DNA of 64,000 nt from Gemmatimonadota bacterium (GCA_028287285.1 JAQBPY010000246.1:1-64000), one strand, 5' to 3'; shown: positions 26,310-34,442, counted from the stretch's first letter. The notes: generated by a model not told the origin, from the letters alone. Translations and numbers: made by a program.

Positions 26310-27545
26310 TCAGCCAATGTCCTCACGTGACGACGCGAAGGCCGCACGGGGCGGCATGGCGCGCTCGATGAGCGTGGCTGCGGCCGCGCGCGACTTTTGC
26401 CGCTCGCTGCGCCCGCGGGCACGCACTGCGTCCTGGAGAATTCGCTCCATCTGACCCACGATGCTTTCCCACGAATTGTTTCGCGCCTGCTCCACACCGC
26501 GTGCGATGAGTGCATGATCGGGGTCGTCGAGCGCCCGCTGCACGCAGGTGCAGAAATCGGCTGGTGAATAGGCGACGCTCACCACGGGGGTAAAGTTGCG
26601 CACCACATCGGACACCGCCGTGGAGACGATGGGTTTGGCCGCCGCCATGTACTCCAGGGTCTTCGTCGGGTTGATGTATTCCGTGGCCTCGTTGAGCGCG
26701 AAGGGCATGAGGCAGACGTCGAAGGCCTTCACGATGGCGGGCAGCTCCGTGTAATCCTTCTGACCCAACCAATGAATGTTGGGCGCCTGCGGCAGCTCCT
26801 CGGCAGCAACCTTTACTACCGGCCCCACCATCACGACCGAGATGTCGGGCAGTGCCTGGGCGAGATGCGCCAGCAGCGGGTAGTCGATGCGCTCGTCGAT
26901 GACGCCGTAATATCCGGCAATGCGGCCGCCAACGGCCGCGAGTCCCTCAGGAACCTCCGTGTCGTGCAACCGTGCCTTGCCAAAGTGCGCCACATCCACG
27001 CCACAGCCAAAGAAGTGCACGTTGGTGTGATGTCTGGCTTTCGATTGCGACAGCTTGTAACCGCCCGTGAAGACGACGTCTGCCTCGGACATCAGGAGCA
27101 TCTCGCGGTCGATCAGCTCGCGGGGCGCGAACCGGAACTTCGAGAGCTCATCCATGCAGTCGTACACGATGGCCTTTTCGCCGAACGCACCGATCATCGC
27201 GGGCGCCGCCATTGGCGTGTAGAACCACTGCACCGGCTTGTCGAAGAGTCCGCCCAGCACGCCATCGTCACTCGTGTGGCGGCGGATCAGCTCGCGCGTA
27301 ATCTCTATGGATGTATCGTACCTGTCACGAAGTGCCGACGGAAACATGGGTACGGCGCGATACACATTCGTCATCGGCTGCGTGATGTCGAGCCTGGGCA
27401 TGCTGTGCCCGTCCAGGAAGATCGGCTCTTCCACGAAGAGCACCACATTGTGCCGGCTCATTCGGGACAGGAGTTGTTGCGGGCGCTGCCAGACAAAGTC
27501 CCAGCGCAGGTGGCTGTGAACGATGATTGGGGTATCCAGTTGCAT
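26310..27545 (-). CDS. GT-B glycosyltransferase (GT1/GT4-like)
   Basis: 411 residues. N-terminal half: IIVHSHLRWDFVWQRPQQL, a known start for polysaccharide glycosyltransferases of this type, then YDCMDELSKF. C-terminal half: RIAGYYGVIDERIDY and the donor-site region EYINPTKTLEYMAAAKPIVST (about 290-310). It transfers a sugar from a nucleotide donor onto a glycan or lipid acceptor. The start ATG at 27545 is chosen because upstream frame sequence lacks similarity; no clear ribosome site is visible. First gene of the operon with the GH1-RmlD fusion and UGM-like genes. A GTACG-type palindrome lies about 105 bases upstream. Confidence 0.88.
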   Translation of the reverse strand: MQLDTPIIVHSHLRWDFVWQRPQQLLSRMSRHNVVLFVEEPIFLDGHSMPRLDITQPMTNVYRAVPMFPSALRDRYDTSIEITRELIRRHTSDDGVLGGLFDKPVQWFYTPMAAPAMIGAFGEKAIVYDCMDELSKFRFAPRELIDREMLLMSEADVVFTGGYKLSQSKARHHTNVHFFGCGVDVAHFGKARLHDTEVPEGLAAVGGRIAGYYGVIDERIDYPLLAHLAQALPDISVVMVGPVVKVAAEELPQAPNIHWLGQKDYTELPAIVKAFDVCLMPFALNEATEYINPTKTLEYMAAAKPIVSTAVSDVVRNFTPVVSVAYSPADFCTCVQRALDDPDHALIARGVEQARNNSWESIVGQMERILQDAVRARGRSERQKSRAAAATLIERAMPPRAAFASSREDIG

Positions 27546-27649
27546 TGCGTCGGACAGGGAAAAAGGCAGTGGCACGAATCGTCTCGGTAAGGGGCATCTG
27601 TAGACCCCCGAGGAGGCAAACCGTGTGCCCTCGAACCGACTATGCATTT

Positions 27650-27663
27650 GTACGAAAACGCAC
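27650..27663. promoter_or_regulatory. One-mismatch GTACG-N4-CGTAC site upstream of glycosyltransferase
   Basis: GTACGAAAACGCAC differs in one base from the perfect palindrome at 29233, including the same AAAA spacer. It lies 105-118 bases before the glycosyltransferase start on the minus strand. I infer control of the glycan operon by the Crp/Fnr-like regulator family. Confidence 0.4.
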
Positions 27664-27672
27664 GAAGCACAC

Positions 27673-27705
27673 AACAAAAACGCACCGGCCTGCAAGCCGG
27701 TGCGT
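27673..27705 (-). terminator. Rho-independent terminator of the second GH1-like gene
   Basis: A 10-bp GC-rich stem, ACGCACCGGC (27680-27689) with its complement (27696-27705), and loop CTGCAA. Read on the minus strand it is followed by TTTTTG. It lies 24 bases after the stop of the gene at 27729. Confidence 0.85.
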
Positions 27706-27728
27706 CATGGAGAACAGCCGTGACGTAG

Positions 27729-28925
27729 TCAGCCGATACGTTGTATCGGCATCTCGTCCACGACGCCCGCGCGCCATGCCTGAATGATTTCCTTGTAGCG
27801 CACTCCCACCGGGCGAATGCGACGCTTGAGGTCGTAGAGTCCCACCGGATGCAGCTCATTGCGCTCGACGCGCAACGCATGCTGCCAGTCGATCTGGTCG
27901 GTGAGTGAGTACCAGGTGAAGCCCGTTATAGGAATACCGGTGCGGCGCATGGCGGCCACGTCGGCAAACTGCTCGTCCAGCCACTGCACCGCGTGGGTGT
28001 TCACGCGATTCGTCTCACAATGAAAGATGGGTACCTGGTATCGCTGGTAGTACTGCGTGGCCAGCTGCCGAAAGCCCATGGCCGAGGCATGATTGCTCGT
28101 GCACCGCCCCGTCGACATGACCCGATGCTCGCAGGACGGATAGTAGTCCACGCCCAGCCAGCGCTGCCCCACCGCGCGCTTTTCGCGGAAAAAGCTGAGG
28201 TCGTTGGAGGTGACGCCATAGTCATGAAGAAAGCGAGCCATGCCGGGCGCGAGCTCGTGGCCCATGGTGAGATCTACGGACAGGTGCTTCAGCCCGTTCA
28301 GCCGGTCGGCCTGGTGCGTGGCATAGCGCCCCACCGCATGGAAATGCTCGATGGATTCACCTTGCACGATGGTGGCGTCCGGTCGCTCGGAGAGAATGGC
28401 CTCGACCGCCAGTTCGTGCGCCATGCACAGGTTGCGCATCGCGCGCACAAAGGCTGCGTCGCTCGTCTCGCACTCGTTCCACCAGCCACGGAGCGCGGAA
28501 AATGACGCGCACACGAAGATCTCGTTCACCGGCGTGAAGTACCGGATCCAGGGGTAGCGGTGGGCAAAGGCGCGTGCGTATTCCGCGAAGAGCACGGGGA
28601 ACGCGGGATCCTGGAATCCGCCAAGCCAGGAGGGTACGCCAAAGTGACACAGGTCCGCGATGACCGTGATGCCAAGGTCCCGCAAGCGGTACATCTGCGC
28701 GTCCGCGACGTCCCAGTCGTAGACGTGCGGCGCCGTGTGCACCCGATAGTACGGCGGTCCGTAGCGCAGCGCATCGAGGCCCATCTCACGCACCAGGGCA
28801 AAGTCTTCCTCCCACCGGGCGTAGTGGCCGCATTTGTCCATCTGATCAATGCGCGCGCCACCGGCGATCGTGGGATAGCTGTTCTCTATTCCGGTGGCGA
28901 AAAGGAACGGGAGGGATGACGACAT
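27729..28925 (-). CDS. GH1-like (clan A barrel) protein
   Basis: 398 residues from MSSSLPFLFATGIENSYP, which matches the family start better than the open frame to 29021. A (beta/alpha)8 barrel with YGPPYYRVH, RYFTPVNEIF (Glu, about 132), GVDYYPS and IFHCETNRV (Glu, about 302). It is related in layout to the N-terminal half of the fusion protein at 24093 (compare YPWI-RFTPVNE). The second Glu context is unlike the usual ENG, so specificity is uncertain; glycosidase activity on a cell-surface or imported glycan is possible. It has its own terminator and is separated from the glycosyltransferase operon. Confidence 0.82.
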   Translation of the reverse strand: MSSSLPFLFATGIENSYPTIAGGARIDQMDKCGHYARWEEDFALVREMGLDALRYGPPYYRVHTAPHVYDWDVADAQMYRLRDLGITVIADLCHFGVPSWLGGFQDPAFPVLFAEYARAFAHRYPWIRYFTPVNEIFVCASFSALRGWWNECETSDAAFVRAMRNLCMAHELAVEAILSERPDATIVQGESIEHFHAVGRYATHQADRLNGLKHLSVDLTMGHELAPGMARFLHDYGVTSNDLSFFREKRAVGQRWLGVDYYPSCEHRVMSTGRCTSNHASAMGFRQLATQYYQRYQVPIFHCETNRVNTHAVQWLDEQFADVAAMRRTGIPITGFTWYSLTDQIDWQHALRVERNELHPVGLYDLKRRIRPVGVRYKEIIQAWRAGVVDEMPIQRIG

Positions 28926-29092
28926 GGCCAGCAGGGCAGGAAGAGGAGGAGTTGCCGGTTGAGGAGGACACACGGGCTCGCCAGAAAGACGATTCGCGCG
29001 CCCACGCGGCACATCTCTCATACCCCAGGAACGTGAAGCGTTTCACGGCCAGGCCGGGTATATCGTCCGCAAGAGCGTTGCGGCTGTCGGGG

Positions 29093-29166
29093 CGCTGTCC
29101 CTTGTCATCCCGGGAAGCTGTCCTTGTCATCCCGCAGGAGCGCAGCGACTGTCGGGAGATACTCGC
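29093..29166. repeat. Copy of dispersed TCATCCCGCAGGAGCG repeat
   Basis: TTGTCATCCCGCAGGAGCGC then AGCGACTGTCGGGAGATACT matches the copies near 20.5 and 32.8 kb. A shorter TTGTCATCCCGGGAAGCTGTCC precedes it in the same orientation. The opposite arm seen elsewhere is missing, so this copy is partial. Confidence 0.7.
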
Positions 29167-29232
29167 CTCACCGTTTCGCCATTCCGACCCGACTCCGAGC
29201 CGGAGTCCATTGATCTCGTGAAAAAAAAGATC

Positions 29233-29246
29233 GTACGAAAACGTAC
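29233..29246. promoter_or_regulatory. Perfect GTACG-AAAA-CGTAC palindrome
   Basis: Same 5-4-5 architecture as 7067-7080. It lies 158-171 bases before the small gene at 29404, which is followed by the Crp/Fnr paralogue. The flanking CGAAAACG and CGTTTTGCG words add a second overlapping dyad. Likely operator, inferred from its recurrence beside paralogous regulators. Confidence 0.5.
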
Positions 29247-29403
29247 CGTTTTGCGAGACGAATACAGGCAGGAGTTTGCCTCGTACGACATCATGAAAAG
29301 ACGGGTAACGCACACTTCTCACGGGTAGGGTAAAACACCTTGCATTCGGAACAGGGAATCACTTGTTTGTGATCTTGTGCAGCGTGCGACGCGATGGAGT
29401 ACC

Positions 29404-29751
29404 ATGCCAGTCAACGGTCATCAGCAGTTTTACACGATCGATCACGGCCTGATCGATTCTCTCCGTGTTAGGATGATCAATGCACTGCGTTCCGATTCCG
29501 TCGAATGGACGTCGGAGGCAGGTGATGGAGAGCACGGACTGTCGCTGCCAGAGCTGGAGCGTGTCTTCGCGCAGGCGCAGGATCAGGAGATTCGCATCGA
29601 GCAGGCGCTCGTTCTGCTCAAGGAAATCTGGGCAACGTCGCCGCAACGCATTCAACTCAGGTTCGATATTCGCGCGCGCACGTTCGATCACCTCATCACC
29701 GCGTGCATCAAAGCCTACTTTCATCAATTACCCCGTGCGGACCTGGAATGA
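29404..29751 (+). CDS. Conserved-looking helical protein of unknown function
   Basis: 115 residues starting at 29404 with GGAG five bases upstream. It is mostly helical, with VRMINALRSD, LSLPELERVFAQAQDQEIRIEQALVLLKEIW (landmark LPELER), and RARTFDHLITACIKAYFHQLPR. No domain recognised; no membrane segment. It ends eight bases before the Crp/Fnr-like gene, so it is probably in its operon and may modulate or be controlled with that regulator. Confidence 0.65.
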   Translation: MPVNGHQQFYTIDHGLIDSLRVRMINALRSDSVEWTSEAGDGEHGLSLPELERVFAQAQDQEIRIEQALVLLKEIWATSPQRIQLRFDIRARTFDHLITACIKAYFHQLPRADLE

Positions 29752-29758
29752 GCTCACG

Positions 29759-30517
29759 ATGACACAGTCCGACATCCGGACTGATGGACGCGAAAACTGG
29801 CTCCTTGCCTCTCTCCCCGATGCGGCATACCAGCGCGTCTTGAGTCTCTGCGAGACGCTACCCTTACCGATGAAGACGGTGGTGATCGAGGAGAATGTGC
29901 CCATCGAGTACGCGCACTTTCCCATGACGGGCTGTCTCTCCATGTTGGCGCTCATGAAGGACGGTGCGCTGGTGGAGGTAGGCACGATCGGTTGGGAAGG
30001 CATGGCGAGCGTGGCTTTCATTCACGGCACCGAGTCCGTTCCACAACGGTGTCTCGTGCAGGTCCCAGGAGTCATGCGGCGCATTCCACGCGAGCTGCTC
30101 ATGGCGGAGTTGCGGAACCATCACGAGCTGCGAGACGTGCTGCAGCGGTATGCCGACGTCTGGATCAACCAGATCAGCCAGGCCGTAGCCTGCAATGGCA
30201 CCCATACCATCGAGAAGCGGCTCGCCCGCTGGCTGCTCCTCACGCACGATCGCGTGGTCGGGGACCTGCTTCCACTCACGCAGGAGCTCCTGGCCATCAT
30301 GCTCGCGGTCCGACGATCGAGTGTCACCATCGCGGCTACGACGCTCCAGAATGAGCGCCTCATCGGGTACAGCCATGGCAAGATCACGGTCGTCGATCGA
30401 GCCGGCCTGGAGGCGGCGTCATGCGAATGCTACGAGGTCATGCGGGGGATGTACGCCACGCTGCTGCCCGATCCGCCTGAGCGAGACGCCTCACGTCAAT
30501 CGGTCCTTTCCTCGTAG
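29759..30517 (+). CDS. Crp/Fnr-like transcriptional regulator (paralogue 2)
   Basis: 252 residues. Sensory beta-roll with YAHFPMTGCLSMLALM and EVGTIGWEGMASVAF; wHTH with KRLARWLLLTHDRVVGD and LAVRRSSVTIAATTLQN. These blocks match paralogue 1 at 7223. The C-terminus adds a short Asp/Ser-rich tail. No canonical cAMP-binding residues seen. It is probably translated with the small gene at 29404. The 3' end overlaps the convergent TPR-like gene by 27 bases, so antisense interference is possible. Confidence 0.92.
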   Translation: MTQSDIRTDGRENWLLASLPDAAYQRVLSLCETLPLPMKTVVIEENVPIEYAHFPMTGCLSMLALMKDGALVEVGTIGWEGMASVAFIHGTESVPQRCLVQVPGVMRRIPRELLMAELRNHHELRDVLQRYADVWINQISQAVACNGTHTIEKRLARWLLLTHDRVVGDLLPLTQELLAIMLAVRRSSVTIAATTLQNERLIGYSHGKITVVDRAGLEAASCECYEVMRGMYATLLPDPPERDASRQSVLSS

Positions 30518-30898
30518 CTTCCGGGCCTTCCCGAATGCGCGGATGGACGACAGCGCGCCGCATTCTTCCGCGCGCGAGGCCCGCTCCATCAATGCCTTCG
30601 CCTTGGACAGGCGCGCATCGAAACGAATGCGCTCGCGCTCCGTGCGAAGACTCGCCTGATAGCGCTCGAGCAGCGCCACCTCCTCGGCATGATGTCCGAG
30701 CCGGCGATAGTGCAGCGCAAGCCGTCCGCAGAGATACGCCGGCATGCTATCGGCATCCGCGGCCGCGGTGCACAGCGCACGTTCATAGATGAGGCCGGCT
30801 TGGGCATGTTCGCCCTCGGTTTCGAGCATGGCTGCTTCGCGCGTTAGATCAGCGACGATCCCTGATACGGATTCCGGCAGCGTGCGGTAACCAGGCAT
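30491..30898 (-). CDS. Small helical, TPR-like protein
   Basis: 135 residues starting at 30898 (MPGYRTL) with GGAGAGATG upstream. Helix pairs such as EGEHAQAGLIYERALCTAAA and YLCGRLALHYRRLGHHAEEVALLERY resemble degenerate TPR units, followed by a basic helical tail (SKAKALMERASRAEEC). A protein-binding adaptor is plausible but not provable. Its last codons overlap the end of the Crp/Fnr gene on the other strand. Confidence 0.65.
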   Translation of the reverse strand: MPGYRTLPESVSGIVADLTREAAMLETEGEHAQAGLIYERALCTAAADADSMPAYLCGRLALHYRRLGHHAEEVALLERYQASLRTERERIRFDARLSKAKALMERASRAEECGALSSIRAFGKARKLRGKDRLT

Positions 30899-30976
30899 TG
30901 CATCTCTCCAGACGGATGAACCTTCCTTCTGGAGCAAACGCGTGCACGTGAAATGCCACCGACGCACTTCTGCGAA

Positions 30977-30995
30977 AAGTGTGCGATTGCCGACA
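30977..30995. promoter_or_regulatory. AAGTGTGCGATTGCCGACA motif
   Basis: Identical at 18 of 19 bases to 16800-16818. Here too it lies in a divergent promoter region, between the TPR-like gene (start 30898) and the SDR (start 31170). GCACTT upstream at about 30964 gives partial dyad symmetry. Confidence 0.4.
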
Positions 30996-31169
30996 ATCGT
31001 CTTAGCACATCAAGAGTCATGGAAGCCGAGTTTGGCGTGGCGCCGTGGCCCGTGTGTTGCCGGGGGAGCCGTCATGAAGCGCGAGGACGCGATGCTCGTG
31101 TCATCCGCACACACATCGTCCGAATCCGTGACAATTTTCAGTATCCATCATCAGTTGGGGGATCATGCC

Positions 31170-31970
31170 ATGCAGGAAGACCACAGCGGCCAGTTCGCCG
31201 TGATCACGGGCGCGTCGAGTGGTATCGGACTCGAGCTCGCCAAACAATTCGCGCAGCACGGATTCGACGTGCTCATCACGTCGGAAGATGACCGGCTCGG
31301 GCGAGCGGCAGATGAGTTGCGCACCTTTGGCGTCACGGTGGATACGATTCGCGCCGATCTCGCGCAATTCGAGGGCGTGGAATCGCTGTATCGAGGCATC
31401 AATGCTCTGGGCCGTCAGGTCGATGCCATCGCCATCAATGCCGGCGTCGGCGTGGGCGGACCATTCATCGAGAATGACCTGGATGACGAGTTGAACCTCA
31501 TTGCGCTGAATGTGACGTCCACCGTGCACCTCGCAAAGCGCGTCGTGCGCGACATGGTTGCACGCAATGAAGGCCGCATTCTCTTCACGGCGTCCATCGC
31601 CGGCGAAATGCCGGGCCCGTTCGAAGCGGTGTACGCTGCGTCCAAGGCGTTCGTGCTCTCCTTCTCGGAAGCGCTCCGCAACGAATTGAAGGACACCAAC
31701 GTCACGGTGACGGCCTTGCAGCCTGGTGCCACGGAAACGAACTTCTTCCACCGCGCGAGCATGGACGACACCAAGGTCGCCGTGAGCCGGAAGAGCGATC
31801 CCGCTGATGTCGCGCGCGAAGGATATGAAGCGCTCATGGCAGGCAAGGATCACGTGGTGGCGGCCATGTTCAAGGAGAAGGTGCAGGTGGTTCTCGGGCA
31901 GGTCGCGCCAGAATCCATGAAGGCCGAACAGCATCGCAAGATCGCGGAGCCCGGCTCGGCCAACGCCTGA
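31170..31970 (+). CDS. Short-chain dehydrogenase/reductase (SDR)
   Basis: 266 residues, classical SDR: cofactor motif VITGASSGIGLELAK (about 11-25), NAGVG, active-site TASIAGEMPGPFEAVYAASKAF with Tyr and Lys (Y-x-x-x-K, about 157-161) and the AxQPGATET loop. NAD(P)H preference cannot be fixed. ATG at 31170 is chosen, with GGGGGA upstream; the open frame to 30942 runs through the promoter motif. Related proteins are often stress-linked SDRs next to small hydrophilic proteins, as here. A 13-bp hairpin follows. Confidence 0.9.
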   Translation: MQEDHSGQFAVITGASSGIGLELAKQFAQHGFDVLITSEDDRLGRAADELRTFGVTVDTIRADLAQFEGVESLYRGINALGRQVDAIAINAGVGVGGPFIENDLDDELNLIALNVTSTVHLAKRVVRDMVARNEGRILFTASIAGEMPGPFEAVYAASKAFVLSFSEALRNELKDTNVTVTALQPGATETNFFHRASMDDTKVAVSRKSDPADVAREGYEALMAGKDHVVAAMFKEKVQVVLGQVAPESMKAEQHRKIAEPGSANA

Positions 31971-31983
31971 GTCGAGTCCGTAT

Positions 31984-32016
31984 ACTCGAGGCGCATCTCG
32001 TACATGCGCCTCGAGT
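31984..32016. terminator. Hairpin between convergent genes
   Basis: A perfect 13-bp stem (ACTCGAGGCGCAT and complement) with a seven-base loop, 13 bases after the SDR stop and 14 bases beyond the end of the convergent small gene. A bidirectional terminator is likely. Confidence 0.65.
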
Positions 32017-32030
32017 GGGTACGCCGCGAG

Positions 32031-32240
32031 TCAGGACGTCTCTGAACCTGCGTTATCCGCGGTGTCTTTGTCGCTCCCGCCCGTCTGCGTCTCCATGTCC
32101 GCATTCGAGTCGTTGCGCGCGCTGTTGTTGCGGTCACCATTTCCAGCGGTCATGCTCGTGCTGTGCTGCGCGCTGGGGCGCGAGCGGTCATCGCCCGTGT
32201 GTCGCGATGTGTCGCGCGGGCTGGCGTGCTTGTCGGCCAT
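32031..32240 (-). CDS. Small hydrophilic Asp/Asn/Ser-rich protein
   Basis: 69 residues from MADKHASPRDTSRH, with GGAG six bases upstream. Composition is Asp, Asn, Ser, Thr and Gly with very few hydrophobics (NGDRNNSARNDSNADMETQ), so probably disordered. It is divergent from the similar small gene at 32401. Role unknown; composition resembles stress-protective hydrophilins. Confidence 0.55.
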   Translation of the reverse strand: MADKHASPRDTSRHTGDDRSRPSAQHSTSMTAGNGDRNNSARNDSNADMETQTGGSDKDTADNAGSETS

Positions 32241-32400
32241 TGGTTTCTCCATTGGTCTCTCCATCCACAATGTCTAACAGGCCCGACGACAACCATCGCA
32301 CGAGCCACTCGGCCAACATTCGTTGCGCAAGACAAATGCCCGTCAGGGTGGCCCGCCGCTTGCGAGAATCCGTGACACTGCCACACTAACGGAGTGATCA

Positions 32401-32637
32401 ATGACGAAGCCAAAGGACGACCGGGGCCGCGTGCAAGGTGCGCAGGAACATGCCGAAGGCCAGCATGGTGACAAGACGCGCTCGCGCATCATGGAGCAGC
32501 TGAATCAATCGGCGCCTGATGAATCCGACAACATCATCGCGTCGCACCGGGATGGGCAGCACCGGCTCAGCGAGAACCGCGAACAGCACGATGAAGCGGA
32601 GCAAAACAGCGAGCGGAACAGGCAGGACCGCTCATAG
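32401..32637 (+). CDS. Small hydrophilic Gln/Glu/Arg-rich protein
   Basis: 78 residues from MTKPKDDRGRVQGAQEH, with GGAGTGATCA before the ATG. Highly charged and Gln/Asn-rich (HRLSENREQHDEAEQNSERNRQ), likely disordered. The middle IMEQLNQSAPDESDNI is the only candidate helix. No named family recognised. Second of two divergent small genes. Confidence 0.6.
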   Translation: MTKPKDDRGRVQGAQEHAEGQHGDKTRSRIMEQLNQSAPDESDNIIASHRDGQHRLSENREQHDEAEQNSERNRQDRS

Positions 32638-32751
32638 GGAGATGATGAAGAGATCGTTCTCCGACACACCCGCGGCAAGTGCCGCTTCGATCCATGCCGT
32701 GCGGTGCTTGCTCGGCAGCTAGTCCGGGCTCTCATACTGAATCAGTAAGCC

Positions 32752-32868
32752 GTCATCCCGCAGGAGCGAGCGAAGCGAACGGATGTCGGGATATACTCTC
32801 CGTCCCCCGAACTCTCCCCCGCGATGGGACAGTATGTCCCGACAGTCGCTTCGCTCCTGCGGGATGAC
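32752..32868. repeat. Full palindromic copy of dispersed TCATCCCGCA repeat
   Basis: The left arm GTCATCCCGCAGGAGCGAGC and right arm CGCTTCGCTCCTGCGGGATG plus AC are inverted, enclosing GTCGGGATATACT and AGTATGTCCCGAC as inner arms. Upstream ACTGAATCAGTAAGC resembles the outer arm of the element at 20474. Further degraded pieces (GGGATGACAG) run to about 32950. The whole 333-base gap to the next gene is repeat-derived, with no gene. Confidence 0.75.
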
Positions 32869-32970
32869 AGTGCTTCGCTTCTGCGAGAGGACAGTCGGAA
32901 CGACTTTACGTTGCGTCGGGATGACAGGAAGGTGCCGGCACGATGACAGTCGAAGTGAACAGCCCTGCCG

Positions 32971-33432
32971 CTACTCCACTTTTCGGCGCGGGCGCTGTTT
33001 GGCCGACACGGAGCGGATGACCAGCGTACTACGCCCAGTGTCGGGCATGGGCACATCCGACTCCGCGGCCGCTGCACTGAGCAACGCCTGCACGCCGGGC
33101 AGGTCGAGCGTGGCGGCCGATTCCAGCCGCAGGAAGCGCGTTTGCTTGCCGCCACCCGACAGAAGTTTTTTCGGATCGGCAAGGCGCGCGCCCTGAATGA
33201 AGCAGATACTGACACCGTTCGCGCTCGCGGCAATGGACACGATGGCATCCGACGGCCGTTCATTTGGCGAGTAGCCGATGACGAAAAAGTTGTAGTTGTC
33301 GTACACCAGCTCCACGGCCGCCGGAAAGCGCTTTTGCAGTGCCTTGCGGGTGGCACGAATGAGACGGCCATTCGCGGGATCAAATTTGTCAATGAATCCC
33401 GTGAGTTCGGCTTCGGCGTCCTTCCCCTTCAT
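32971..33432 (-). CDS. DUF1801 (YdhG-like) domain protein
   Basis: 153 residues from MKGKDAEAEL, with GGAGGTGAT directly before the ATG. DUF1801 features: GFIDKFDPANGRLIRATRKALQKRFPAAVELVYDNYNFFVIGYSP (landmarks DKFDP, RKALQKRFP, ELVYDNYNFF), SICFIQGARLADPKKLLSGGGKQTRFLRLES. Family function is unproven; a frataxin/YdhG-like fold has been proposed. It ends near the repeat cluster and follows the alpha/beta hydrolase gene by 26 bases. Confidence 0.85.
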   Translation of the reverse strand: MKGKDAEAELTGFIDKFDPANGRLIRATRKALQKRFPAAVELVYDNYNFFVIGYSPNERPSDAIVSIAASANGVSICFIQGARLADPKKLLSGGGKQTRFLRLESAATLDLPGVQALLSAAAAESDVPMPDTGRSTLVIRSVSAKQRPRRKVE

Positions 33433-33458
33433 ATCACCTCCACGTGTGGGAGTCAGTG

Positions 33459-34442
33459 TCATTGCGACAGGAACAGGCGCATGGCGCGCAGCACACGCTC
33501 CTGCTCCACGACGAAGATGTAGTGATGGCCGGCAAGCTCCAGCATGTTCGCCCGCGGCACAGTCCGTTGAAAGCGTACGCACTCACGATGCTGGAACGGA
33601 CGGCGCTCCGTTGCCACGAATGTGCGTGCGGCCGCGTAGCCTGAATCGCGAGTGGACAGCCATGGAAACTCCGACGATACAGTGGCCAGTGCGCAGATCG
33701 CAAGCACGGGCTGCTGGATGCGGCTCCATTCTTCCGGGCCATGTTCGGCGTCTGCGGTGAGGCCCTTGAGCAACGCGGCACGCTGCTCCTCGTCTGCGCT
33801 ACGGCCGCGATATTCTCCCTCGAGTGCTGGCGTCCATGTGCCAAAGAAGTTCCGGCGCAGCCATGCAATGACGTCTGCCTGCGACGTGATGCCCACCATT
33901 GGGGGCCGCTGCACCGGCCGGCGCTTCACGATGCTGTCCGAGCCGCGAAGATCGAACGCCGCATCCAGGTAGACCATGCGATCGACACGCGTAGGATGGC
34001 GCGTTGCGAGCCGGCTCAGGATCCAACCCGCAAAGGAATGTCCGGCAAACGACGCGTGCGCGATGTGCAGGCTGTCGAGCGCTTCCACCACCGCATCGGC
34101 CGCCGTGTTCAGGACGTATCCGGCGCCGGGCGCATCGGACTCGCCAAAGCCGGGCAACGAGACCGCAACCACGTGGAAGCGATCCGTGAGCTTTGGCGCG
34201 ATGTCATCAAACACGTGCGCATTCGAATTCCATCCATGCAGCAGCACGAGCGTTGGGCCACGTCCGCCCCAATCGAGATACTGAATGCGGCGTCCGGGAC
34301 GACCCACGAATCCGGCGCGATGTGGCGAGGTATCCCGCCACGCGACGGGCTGCACCACGATGAGCGCGGCGAGGGCCAGGGCGAACAGCGTTCCGGACTT
34401 CACATGGACACTGCGGTCTGCATCACCGGAGATGAAGTACAC
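33459..34442 (-). CDS. Alpha/beta hydrolase with N-terminal membrane/signal segment
   Basis: 327 residues. A hydrophobic leader (LFALALAALIVVQPVAW, about 18-34) suggests export or anchoring. The fold shows LVLLHGWNSNAHVFDDIAPKL (oxyanion His-Gly), VSLPGFGESDAP, nucleophile elbow FAGHSFAGWILS (Ser, about 134), an acidic residue late and the catalytic His in ELAGHHYIFV (about 309). Probably an esterase or lactonase. GTG at 34442 is the first codon and ribosome site is weak, so the true start may be nearby. Confidence 0.85.
   Translation of the reverse strand: MYFISGDADRSVHVKSGTLFALALAALIVVQPVAWRDTSPHRAGFVGRPGRRIQYLDWGGRGPTLVLLHGWNSNAHVFDDIAPKLTDRFHVVAVSLPGFGESDAPGAGYVLNTAADAVVEALDSLHIAHASFAGHSFAGWILSRLATRHPTRVDRMVYLDAAFDLRGSDSIVKRRPVQRPPMVGITSQADVIAWLRRNFFGTWTPALEGEYRGRSADEEQRAALLKGLTADAEHGPEEWSRIQQPVLAICALATVSSEFPWLSTRDSGYAAARTFVATERRPFQHRECVRFQRTVPRANMLELAGHHYIFVVEQERVLRAMRLFLSQ

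Larger units (their letters stand above)
28926..29403. other. Gene-free interval with repeat and regulatory palindrome
   Basis: 478 bases between divergent genes. It holds a copy of the dispersed repeat (29093-29166), an A-tract at 29220-29228, the GTACGAAAACGTAC palindrome (29233-29246) and a further TCGTACGACA word near 29282. No convincing coding sequence. Confidence 0.7.

Noticed and set aside
24117-26330. 737-codon open frame on the + strand
   Set aside because: Antisense shadow of the GH1-RmlD fusion, whose catalytic motifs on the minus strand are clear.
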